A stretch of DNA of 64,000 nt from Acholoe squamosa. Its lineage: Eukaryota > Annelida > Polychaeta > Phyllodocida > Polynoidae. The position numbers and the translations under genes are program-made. Where the stretch lies: the NCBI GenBank assembly GCA_949317995.1, contig OX439051.1:36893250-36957249 (forward strand). Reading direction: 5' to 3'. Below the pieces are notes generated by a model. The model saw nothing but the letters and a program-made list of their open reading frames with translations, was not told where the DNA came from and did no database searches. Shown one piece after another: positions 35,501 to 45,844 of this stretch (the stretch's first letter is position 1; each line of letters opens with the position of its first letter).

Positions 35501-38099
35501 GGATAGCGTTGCGAGGCAGACTCACCGGCACCTCATTCGGCATGATAACTAATGTATTAGCAGTCCTCAAAGATCAAAATACATGAAAAAGGTGCATAGA
35601 TGACTTCAGTACTCTATCCCTACATATATGTTGCCTTGATCTGCAGTCCATGCAGGGATCAAGGTACACATTTTACAACATAATTAACTTCCATGCTTTT
35701 TTTGCCAGATGCCCACTGTACTAAGGGAATTCTATCCCCTTGATCCAATATCTAAAAAGAGATATGTTGAAATAGAAATGCTATAGCTGAAGTACATCAA
35801 CTCCCTTTCAACTCCCTGAACAGCTATAAAGACTGGCCCTCTGGGCAGCAGATATAAGTGAGATTAAACTCTCAGGCAGGAACCCCTGATGTTCACCACC
35901 CAAAAGAAGATTATGAATAAAAGTATTATAATGAATGTAGCATGCCACCCTGAGAGATATATAGCTCCAGAGGATTGGCGTGATGTTTCATTGAAGTGCA
36001 AGCTATCATTAGGGTCTATCAGCAAGATGCATGGGCCTAATATGCACATGTCCAAGACAATTCCTTGATATTAAAAAAGAAAGGGGTGCCAGTGCATCTT
36101 GCTGATACTTTATGATTGGCTATGATTCCTTCTTTAAGTCCGATAGATCTGTAATTGGGCATTGCACATACCAGCTGTAGAATGAAAATGGATGCCAAAA
36201 ACTGAAAGTTTTAGACATTTCAGGGGTAGGCTTAGTAAACAAACACCATGACCTTTTCTTGTATGTTAATTCCCTGGATCTGTACCTGACAGTGCCATGT
36301 ATTGGGTAAACAGGTGAGTAGGTGTACGACTCAATGGCAAATGTCAGGAAATGTTTACTGTGTAGAGTAGGTTAATGTGTCTGGTAGTGACACGCGTCTG
36401 TAGTGTAATGACAGAAAAGTGGATCCGCTTACCGCATTCAGGAGATTTAGCTACCAAGTATTATGTCCTGTCCTTCCAACATACCATGGATTTCGCAACA
36501 TATCCATTGTTCCTTGCACATGACAGACATGTTTTTTTTTCAGCTTTCTGAATTGTGTAGTATTTTTTAACATTGCTATTTGAAACGAACAGTTAGTCTC
36601 TATTTACCACCAATCATCTTTAAGTGGACATCAATTAAGTAAGTACCTACTGTAACACTTTGCATGTAAGGCTCATCACTCAAATACACACCTTAAATTG
36701 AGGTAAATGCTACAAAGCACATGTATGGGGTGAAATTCCACCATTTTAATTGTGCCCATGTAAATAGCCTTCTTACAAGGTTCACACTGAGAACAGGAGG
36801 ATTCCTTAAAGGCTTTTAGCATGATTTTTGGATGATTTTACACAAAGTATACTGTCCTTTAGACCTGTAACAGGGTAAAAGCCATTCGGAAGCTGTGAAT
36901 GCTGTTGCCATTATGTAAGGGTCAAATAACTAAAAAAAACAATATTCTATGTGCTAAAGACTTCTTCGTTTCTATTAGGGATGATATCTACTCGGGTGGA
37001 CACAGCACCTTTCTAACAGCTTTTTAAGACTTTGAATGTTGAAAAATAGGACTAGATAACTGGTAATGGGCTCAAATTGAAGTCTGAAGTAGTTTTTTTA
37101 GGGAAATTCATCAGAAAATACTTGTCTTTACTTTTTACATTTATGGCCCTTTGGAAAGCCCCTATATATACAAGGTAAGATTGATTTGCTTCCCATCCTA
37201 ATGGCTGTCCTTAAGCTCAAAGCCTATAAGAAAATCACGAAAACATATATGCCTTTTAAATTGCATTATAAAGGTATGAATGCATAATATACATATTCTT
37301 TATTCTACTAATCCAATGCTTCATCACTGTCACCCAATGAAAAAGAGATGTTTGGCCATCCTTCTCAGATCAATATACCTCAATTTCAACCAGTCATTCA
37401 AAGATTCAACAACAATATCAGGTTTGCCATACGGACATTTTCCTAGAATACTTGAAAAGGTGTGCTTTACTATTCATAAATGGCTATTTTGGTTGGATAA
37501 GTCTATCTTATTACAATCCAGTTGTTTGACACTATGATCAACTGGTATAACCTGGGAGGTTCTGAAACCTGAGAGGTTGGTGCTGCAGTAACATTCCTTT
37601 ACCTTTTTGCCTTTTACTCAGTACTTACTAGTTTGATAAGATATTTTAGACCCCAAGATTTGCTCAGAAATAGGGTTTGTGCACCCTCCTTTAGGGCCGC
37701 AATCCCTCATTTTCCAGATCCTGGATCCGCCACTGAATTATGTGGCACCTAACTACAAGTGTCAGTGTTTTATCATGTCATAAAATACAATAGCGTCTCA
37801 CATAAAAAAAACAACCTATAGCTTGCTGTCGGTGCACCAGAATTGATCAGTATTCTGTATCAATAAATAAGGCACAGTCTGTTTACCCCACAAGTGACTG
37901 TAGTAAAGAAATGATATAGTACACATGCGACTGACATACTGTATTCAGGTATTGTGAGGGATTTACACTTCTAAAAACGAAGTATTAGCATTATAAGGGG
38001 AAGAGTCTCTACTATCATCCTTTGCATAAGAGGGCAGGGAAGAAAAACATGGAATATTCTTTTATGAAGATGTTGAAGGGGATTTAAAAAAATATGTAG

Positions 38100-40050
38100 G
38101 TCCAAAAAAATTGTATTTCCATTCTTGGACCATCAATGTCATGATGCATCATTAAATGGGCAGGTTTGTTTGCCAGTATTTATTTGGTACATTATGCCAT
38201 AGTAGCGGAATGATGAATTAATGTTACTATCTGCCGTCGAGTGTCTCTGAGTGTAGGTGTTATTTAAGGAACCTCCTACAAAAAGTGGCAGCCAATATTT
38301 TCATCAATGACCTTTTGTTCATGATTATTTTCCATCTAGGGTAGGGTGACCTTGAGTCGTCCAGGTACCTTGAGTCGGCCATTATGCTTGGTTTTGGGCC
38401 CAAAATAAATGTGTTAATGAATATATTAGTGGATTCTAAGCTATTTGCACTGGTGCTATATGGCAAGATAAGCTATAAGCTATCTTAGCATCTTTTGGAA
38501 TATAAGTTTAGGACCTTTCAGGAGCTCTAGATGACACTAGAGTTTGTAAATTATTCTTGAAGTCAGATATAGGTTTCTGATGATTTACCAGCAACAAAAT
38601 GATAGATAAGTGATAATGTGATATTGACCAAGTAACAGAGTTAAACCTGACTAAACTTGGAAAAAAGCATTGCATTCATACTCTGTCAAACATCATTTAA
38701 CTTGAAATTATTCCTTTTATAGTGTTCAGTACAAAAGTCAACAATCTGCTGTATAGAAGTTGACTTGTGGTATGATAAGACTGACAAAAGGTGTCTTTGA
38801 GCAATACATGTACCTTGAGTCGGCCACTATACAAGTACCTTGAGTCGGCCACTATTGCTTTTTGGTCCAAAATGAACTTAGTAGAGACCATTTCATTGGG
38901 TTCTAAGTTATTTACACTGCTAGAATATGTTGTGCTGTAGCACCTGCTATCTCTCCATCTTTGGGAAAGTGAATATAGCACTATCCATTATTTTTCAACA
39001 AAATCAACTATATTCTACCAATTAGGTAGAGAGGTCTTCTGATAGATTGACAGCCACTTTGAAATGACGGACAGCTGATAAATGGGGATAAGTTTGCTAT
39101 AATTTATGTTTACCCAAGGAATGGTATTAATCAGCATTATAATTAGTAAAATTATTCCAGAAACACTCTGACCAAGATCTCTCAGCCGGGAATAAATGTT
39201 TTCCTTGTTTTGCTTCAAAAGCACACTCTTTACTATGAATTAGTTGAGTCATTTTATGATGTGGCTGACTCAAGGTACCACAGTGGCCGACTCATGGTAC
39301 TGATGAAGGAAAATTCACATCTATTGAATAATGGGTGCTCAAAGAGCTCCATGAGTATGGGTATGAAAGTTGGAACATTGCTGGATGGAAAGAGTAAGAC
39401 ATCTGGGTAATATTTATATCCATTTTTAGATGACCCCTGCAAGCTTTCCTACTATTACAAAGATCCTAGACTAACTAGTAGGTGCTAAGATGGCCCAGGT
39501 GGACGACTCATGGTCACTTTACCCTTATGAGCAATGCTTTTATCTGGCCATAACAATTAAGATTTAAATCTATTTTTGATTGAGTATGGCGAAAGGCAGC
39601 CACTGTTCAAGTCTTTTCCGTCGGGTTTAAACAAAGAAATTGCTGCTGGAGATTCAAAGTTCAACATGTCACTGAGTGAAATATCTTGAGATTTTTCATG
39701 TTTGTGGTTTCAGTAAATTTGAGTAGGATGGTCCAGAGTCATGTAGCCAGTATAAGCTGAGGACTAATTCAAAGCCCCGATAGCCCTGCTGATGGAGAGA
39801 AGTACACAAGATGAATTAAAGGAACCACATGGCGTGAGGGCTATCTATCGGTGATGCCCGGTGATGTTTCATACAGTCACTGTATAAAGACACATTTGTC
39901 TCTACCATACAGTGTGTGTTGTGTGAGAAACATTATAAGCCTTCTGATAATTATATAGTGTCAATGTACTAGTTAGCAGTCCGCTTAAAGGTCACCTTTA
40001 TTCACCGTATTGGACTATGGAAGAGTGGAACTCCTTGCAGATGCTAACCT
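38100..40050. repeat. Tandem segmental unit, partial copy 5 (non-coding)
   Basis: 38130-38330 resembles 32585-32900, and 39730-39880 resembles 34075-34250, with the TIR element 38338-39525 inserted between. The divergence is greater than among copies 2-4. Confidence 0.4.
38338..39525. repeat. TIR element with TTGAGTCGGCC subterminal repeats
   Basis: The left end AGGGTAGGGTGACCTTGAGT is inverted at the right end (ACTCATGGTCACTTTACCCT). Copies of GTACCTTGAGTCGGCCA occur at 38365, 38811 and 38834, and inverted at about 39268-39300 and 39502. Such subterminal clusters are typical transposase-binding arrays. About 1.2 kb without a credible ORF. Confidence 0.55.
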
Positions 40051-40153
40051 TTGGCAAATCTGATACTTCCCCTATAGCTAAAATAGACAAAAGCATGACC
40101 TGCTGCTAATCCATGTCTTGACCTTTAACATCAGACGTGTAGGCGGGACAGAA

Positions 40154-40414
40154 CTGGAGGCCATTTCTCAATGTACTACGACTGCACACAGCCACTACGA
40201 TTTAAAAATGCCAAGAACAAGCCAGGCTATCGTGGGAACTGCCCTACGACTGCTCACTACGATTAGCAGCTATGCAGTAATTACATAAGGTTTAGTAGGG
40301 CAGTTGTACTGGTGCAGACATTAGGGACTACTAGTTCATGGTGCTGTTATGGCCAAATTATTAGGTTCTCACTACGATTTAAAGGGCAGCAGTGTGTTAA
40401 GAAATGGCCTCCAG
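40154..40414. repeat. MITE with CTGGAGGCCATTTCT ends, 4-bp target duplication
   Basis: CTGGAGGCCATTTCT (40154) is inverted as AGAAATGGCCTCCAG (to 40414), bordered by AGAA on both sides. The interior repeats CTACGACTGC and CACTACGATT. A shorter relative lies at 42054-42190. Confidence 0.6.
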
Positions 40415-41215
40415 AGAACTACCTTTATCGCCCGCTAGTTATGCCAGAGAAGAAGACTGATTGGAGCATGACTAAGAGCCATGGTTTAGTAGACAGAGCT
40501 TATAGAAGAAGGGATATCCGAAGCATTACTTCTGACATTTTGCTACCTCATGGAAATCTACAAGAAAGAAAGGTTCTAGACTCAAGTGAGTGAGAAATTT
40601 CTCTCAGTGCAGGGACGAAGATGCAGATAAGCATCTTACTAGAGAGGAACCAAACAATAAGGAGGTGCCAACAACAATTTCTTGTGTGAATCCATGTTCT
40701 AGAATTACATATATGACTCCTCTATACAAATGCTATGAAGGGACGTCATCTGGTCATCCCTACCAACCTACTCTTTTCTGGCTGCAGCGTCCCTCTCTTG
40801 ACCACCTAGTCAACTATTGCAGAGCTGATACTGCACTATAGTGGCACTATAGCGACATTTCGGGTAAGGTCATGCATGTGGGCAGGCATTCATACCCTAA
40901 GGTTACGTCTTTCGGGGAGAAGCGCTAACGTGGCGCCATTTTCGCTTGTTAAATATGAGCAGTAAACTTTCAACTTTCGCCGGTACCAGGGACACACTTC
41001 CGATCATACCGTTTCTCCTCGAAAGGGTTCACGATACCCTAACCCTGATTATGATGACATCTAGTGGTTAAAAGCAGCAGGAGTGTCAATAATCTGTGTG
41101 CTGCCATGTGACGTCAGCGTAGACCCGACAAAACAAGCCTACACCCCCGAACACAGCTCCATCTAGTGTTAATGTCAACAACGGCAACCCTCCCTATAAG
41201 GCAAGCCCTACTTAC
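40415..41215. other. Interval between MITE and receptor exon; no supported gene
   Basis: A plus-strand frame (about 40441-40593, ending beside a GTGAGT) has exon-like looks but no recognisable domain. The rest is non-coding, with a TGACGTCA at about 41109. On the minus strand this is the intron downstream of the receptor exon. Confidence 0.35.
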
Positions 41216-41355
41216 CCTCCACTGCCACTGCTTCATGGGGATCCAGCACTGGTTCATGTTGTTTACGATCATCTCCTTGTTGAGTATCAACATGGGCACG
41301 GAGAAAGCTGCTGCCATGCCCCATGCCACACAGATCAACACACGAGCCCTTCGTC
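41216..41355 (-). CDS. Internal exon of a rhodopsin-family neuropeptide receptor (TM4 to second extracellular loop)
   Basis: A 140-base exon with a polypyrimidine tract and TTCCAG acceptor before 41355 and a strong donor AGG|GTAAGT after 41216. It starts with two bases of a split codon and ends in phase 0. The peptide (about 46 residues) has a basic start RRARV, the TM4 segment with its Trp (ICVAWGMAAAFSVPMLIL), and a loop with the conserved Cys in NQCWIPMKQWQWR. The CWI...W-x-W loop recalls the CCAP / neuropeptide S / vasopressin-type receptor branch. It would be a plasma-membrane Gq-type peptide receptor. The other exons were not found; introns appear to be long. This is the one host gene I can support. 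Confidence 0.7.
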
Positions 41356-42053
41356 CTGGAACATAAAAAAAAAACAAGATTGAGTGAAAGAGGTTCAAGG
41401 GGATTGCTCTAAATTAGGAGTTCTTCATGAGTAACACCTTGAGAAATACAGCTTGAGGGTTGGCGAAAGAAAAAAGAACTCGTGCTATTGCATATAACAA
41501 AAATTGATTAGTGCTTTGGCATAAATGGATTAGAAAATGTCTTTCCCGTGGGTCTTTCCATAAAAAAAACAATGTTGAGGCTCCTGTTGACTCTTGATAT
41601 TTAATGGAAAATAAATAACCTTGTCGTGCATTAGCCCTGACAGCAGGGATGTCACTTCCTTGATCTTGCTTCTTTGGTAGCTCAGTGACCAGATACCTTT
41701 GATTTTGAAATTAAGAATCAATAAATCCACTTAATGTCAGATAGTTCTATGCTATAGAGTTGATACAATCTTGAGAGATAGATATAACATTCAAATACAG
41801 TGGACATTGCCAACACTGCACTGGTGCATCATGACTATTCACATCCATGAAAGAATGAGCCCTTTAAATAACCTTTTCACCACTGGAGGTTATTTAGTTA
41901 ACAGACTACAACTGCTTCCCTTCAAATCGTAGTTCGAAACCTAAGGATTATTGTCAATATAGTATGATACACTCACCGTTACTAATGCCTGCCCCAGTAC
42001 AACTGCTCTACCAAACCTTATGAAATTACAGCATAGAACCTGTGCTAATCATA
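41356..42053. other. Intron-like AT-rich sequence upstream of the receptor exon
   Basis: No gene, repeat family or RNA seen. By orientation it is the intron preceding the TM4 exon. Confidence 0.4.
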
Positions 42054-42190
42054 CAGGAGGCCATTTCCCAACATACTACGACTGTACCCTCGAAGTTTTA
42101 CTTAAATCCCCATTGGAATAGCATTGGGATTTCAGGTCATAGGGCCGTCTGCTATCGTAGTGCATTAAGAAATGGCACCAGAGCAGTCAT
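42054..42190. repeat. Short MITE related to 40154-40414
   Basis: The ends CAGGAGGCCATTTCCCAA and TTAAGAAATGGCACCAG correspond to those of the larger MITE, with ATACTACGACTG inside, so the two belong to one family. Confidence 0.5.
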
Positions 42191-42249
42191 CAGTGGTCAT
42201 AGGCAGCTCCTACGAGCACCTGGCTTATTCTTGGGAGACTCAAATCATA

Positions 42250-43082
42250 CACTGCAAAAACGGTGCTTAAACTTTAAACATGTTTAGGTCTAAACACATT
42301 CAAAATCTAAACATTTTGGTTCAATTGGTGTTTAGTTACCCATGTGTTTAGTATTTCAACATTTATATTCTAAACACCTAAACACTTACATTAATAATGC
42401 TTACATGTTTAGACTGTAAATGGACAGAAAACTTGGGGTTTAGCTTTTAAACACTAATATTTCTAGGTGTTTAGACATTAAGTATACACCAGGTGGCAGC
42501 TGTATTCTATAATTTGTTACACCTTGGTTATAATATGTTGCAGTATTCTCCTAATTCAAAGTTTCATATAATATAGCATGTACAGTATGCTAACAATAAA
42601 AGATTATGCGATGTCATTGCCATTAGTGTGTCAGGGGTAAGCAGGTAGTGCTTGGACACCCATTCTGTGAATTAAGAAAGTATATAAGCTAAAATAGTTT
42701 CTGTGTCTCTGTTGTATTTGACAATGGGGCCCTGACCCTGATGTGATATGGGTTCAATTCAATATAGATGAAATACTTGGACAATATAGCTGTCCCTGTA
42801 GATGGAGATACATTGATCCCCTTCAGAAAGTGGGCATGAATGATAAGCCAAATCCCAAATATAATATCATATTATTCATAGATAGGCAAATCGAATACCT
42901 AAGCAAAATTCCTCAAATCAGGAGGGGGGGGGGCAGTATACACCTAAACATGTTATAGCATACACACATTAAGTGGCTAAACTTATCATATTTCTAAACT
43001 TATTTCATGTGTTTAGAATAATATTGTGTTCAGAAAAATGGGACAAGATTATGTTTAGGATCTAAACACCTTTTTTGCAGTG
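42250..43082. repeat. MITE with CACTGCAAAAA ends and TGTTTAGA subrepeats
   Basis: The ends ACACTGCAAAAACGGTG and CACCTTTTTTGCAGTGT are inverted. Many copies of GTGTTTAG/CTAAACAC in both orientations fill the outer 250 and 150 bp; the middle (about 42500-42920) is unrelated and may be a later insert. The CACTG ends recall CMC/Chapaev elements. Confidence 0.55.
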
Positions 43083-43603
43083 TAGTGACTGTTTGTACTT
43101 AAGAAAAAGACTTTCAGAAAGACTGTGGCTGACTGTAATGTTTTTTGAGAACCAAGCTGTATACTGGCACCTTCTATCATCTCTGGATGGCTTAAGAGTC
43201 ACCAATGTTACTTTCAGAAAATTACTAATGACATAGGTAGGTTTGTGTAGCCATACGTTGCATACCATAAAGGGAGCGATGCTAAAGAGCAAACAATGCC
43301 TTATCTCATTCCACTTATACTATCATGCGAGGTGCAAAATACATTGGCGATATGTTCTTACATCAGTTCATTTCAGACCACCCTTCTTGTTATGGGTTTC
43401 CAGGTGGCTGTACAGGATCGTGTTTCAATAGTTTCCATGACAGGTTCAGCCAGCTACGACTGGAGATGGGTCAAATCTTAGCAGGTGATCTTAGGATTTT
43501 GGCCTTGGTGAGTAAATAGCTAGCTACATTACTGGGTGATCGTACTGCCTGCTGGCTAAATAGCCACCACAGCAGTGACTCAATAAGTGATCCTGTATAA
43601 CAG
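43083..43603. other. Flank of the LTR element; no supported gene
   Basis: Overlapping short plus-strand frames at 43243-43519 run between an acceptor-like TTTCCAG (43402) and a donor-like GTGAGTAAA (43508) but show no recognisable domain. Confidence 0.35.
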
Positions 43604-43892
43604 TATGATATACCATTTTATTATTCCATAAATTCTAACATATTATTGTATTAATCAAAGAATATCTATGAAATTAATACATAGGTTGGTTCTAAGAGCT
43701 ATAAGAGCGCTCAAACTTTATATAAGAGCGTTCATGCCCCACTGCACACCAGCCACAGTCAGTTAGACTGAGTTTATGACATCAAAGGCTCCGACCTAAT
43801 GGTTCACTGCACAATATAATAAAAATGAGGGTCTCAGTGTGCGACCTCATGGTTCAATGCACAAATTAATAACTTGTAAGTGAATGCAACCG
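43604..43892 (+). repeat. 5' LTR, portion confirmed against the 3' copy
   Basis: Starts TATGATATACC. The real LTR is longer than the confirmed part: a poly(A) signal AATAAA lies at 44830 and a TGACA end followed by TGGTGGAGA at about 44945-44960 would fit an LTR end and primer-binding site, giving an LTR of about 1.35 kb (inference). Confidence 0.75.
43719..43760 (+). promoter_or_regulatory. LTR TATA box and initiator-like site
   Basis: TATATAA (43719-43725), with TCAGT (about 43758-43762) some 35 bp downstream, an arthropod-style initiator. Both recur in the 3' LTR (63827 and 63866). Confidence 0.5.
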
Positions 43893-44829
43893 GCCGTCAC
43901 GGGTGCCTGAGCACCGCTGATGCCGTCATGAGTGTCTGAGCACTCTAATAACTGAACAATGGGTTACATAAGCACGACGCCATAACCTTCCGGTCGCTCT
44001 AGCGTCGCTCCTGAGCAAGCTAGGTCAAATATCAAAGCATTTATGGAAAGCCCATAATTAGACGGTCAAAATGAGCCCAAGATCAAGGCGGAACTCCCAT
44101 TATTAAGGAAGTTATGCTATGGAGACTGAAAGGAGCTCCGAGTGCACTACAGACGAACCGGCACAAGTTACGCGCCTATCCAGCGGGCACTATAAACTTG
44201 GCATATTCAACTTTGCGCATGCCCAAAATGGCGGTTATAAACGCATAAACGACCGAGATATGAGGGTCTGAAGATGCAGAACCGACCAAGACAATGGGGG
44301 CCATAGCGGCGTCCATGGGGGTCCTTTGTCCCCCTGTGACACATGAAAGACACCCCTCAAACAATTGTAGAGTTAGGCAGATGCTGCTGGCTCCAGTCAG
44401 TCTGGAGGTGCTTTTCCAAGATTTGCTACAAATAGCCTGTCTGCACCTCCAGGAAGACAGATCACCAAGAACCGCTCTAGAGGTAACATCTCCAGTCATC
44501 TCCTGCTACCTGCTATACCACTGCACTATGGTGAAACTATGCTAGACAGGCATTGGTTTTCTATCATTAGTGGCCAGGGGCTATCTTCTTCAAGACTTCC
44601 ACCAGAGGGTAAAGTTATTCATTATTACATTATTCCTCTAAGCAGCAGGTCAGGAGCTAGGTGTGGGAACCCACCTAGAACTATGCTGGACATTGTATTA
44701 TTGTTACCTCACAGGTGGAGTGGAACAGAACATTATACTTTATAACTTACTGTATGTTTACTGTGTGTACAAATTACCTACATACTAACTACTGTATGAT
44801 TGATATTTCTTACATGTTGCCTAAAGCTG

Positions 44830-44835
44830 AATAAA
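44830..44835 (+). terminator. Poly(A) signal in the presumed 5' LTR
   Basis: AATAAA, about 115 bp before the proposed LTR end; the equivalent in the 3' LTR lies beyond the window. Confidence 0.35.
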
Positions 44836-45004
44836 CCAGTGACAACTGGAAATAACACTATTTATAAGAGCCTTGAGATAATTACACTATGTACCACTAG
44901 TCTTATGATATTTCTCATATGACAACTTGATCATGCCAATAACTAGTATGACAAAGTGGTGGAGAACATCCTACTAAGATCCCATCTCTCACAGGCTCAT
45001 AAAA

Positions 45005-45470
45005 ATTAAAGCTGGTAACACAACTAAGAACAATCATGCACACAGTAAATTAAAGCTGGTACCGCAACTAAGAACAATCATGCACACAGTAAATTAAAGC
45101 TGGTACCGCATACACACAGTAAGACCCACTCCACCCACCCAGTGACCTTGACCTTGACACCATATCCACCAAGGTCACCAGTGAGATCTCCCACACATCA
45201 GTGAGATCTCCCACACACCAGTGAGATCTCCCACACATCAGTGAGATCTCCCACACACCGGTGAGATCTCCCACACACCAGTGAGATCTCCCACACATCA
45301 GTGAGATCTCCCACACATCAATGAGATCTCCGACACATCAATGAGATCTCCCACACATCAATGAGATCTCCCACACATCAATGAGATCTCCCACACGTCA
45401 GTGAGGTCTCCCACACGTCAGTGAGGTCTCCCACACGTCAGTGAGGTCTCCCACACGTCAGTGAGGTCCA
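45005..45470 (+). repeat. Two tandem-repeat tracts in the leader before gag
   Basis: First a unit of about 44 bp with 2.5 copies (45005-45118, attaaagctggta), then about 15 copies of a 20-bp unit CAGTGAGATCTCCCACACAT (45178-45470). The 20-bp copies vary at a few positions and drift to GTGAGGTCTCC at the right end. They could form structured leader RNA, for example in packaging (inference). Confidence 0.8.
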
Positions 45471-45844
45471 CCCCACACATCAAGGTCTTATCAGTCAAGC
45501 TGGCAGAACAACACACAAAGACCTTACGTAGTCAGGGGCCTGTTGAAGAGGTCTCCCTCCCACCTAGATCTAGGAGGCCCACAGGAGGCAAACCAGCCTC
45601 CAATACAACAGTCCCACACTCAGTAGACCCCACACCTCCCACCCTGTCTACTCAGGGAACAACCAGTTCTCAGGGATCCAACATTTCCCAGGGATCTCTA
45701 CAGGACGCTCAACTCACGCTATCTACCTCAGGGGAAGAAGGATCTGCCTCAGGGGGTGGATCCACACCCTCATCTAGATCCTCCACCCCAGCTCCAGCCT
45801 TTGACAGCCACTCCTCCAGAGACACCTCCCCCACACCCTCCATC

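Larger units (their letters stand above)
31740..38100. repeat. Tandem segmental unit, copy 4 (non-coding, MITE-rich)
   Basis: Matches copies 2 and 3 at 31740-31870, 32585-32900, 34075-34250 and 35500-36240, and copy 1 at 36270-36340 (with 7660-7740). From about 36400 to 38100 I see only AT-rich DNA with no gene, exon or strong repeat. Confidence 0.6.

Noticed and set aside
40312-40841. Two plus-strand frames near a GTGAGT donor, considered as host exons
   Set aside because: The first begins inside a MITE, neither shows a domain, and no matching acceptor fits well. Left as unresolved.
43243-43519. Acceptor- and donor-like sites framing about 100 bases, considered as an exon
   Set aside because: One frame has stops and the open frame has no known motif; the splice-like sites may be chance.
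44176-44545. Overlapping frames of 83-107 codons on both strands in the presumed LTR
   Set aside because: No recognisable domain, and the position between LTR promoter and poly(A) signal fits untranslated leader.
45068-45470. 20-bp direct repeats resembling a CRISPR array, and a repetitive antisense frame across them
   Set aside because: There are no spacers between units, the context is an animal LTR element, and the peptide only mirrors the DNA repeat.
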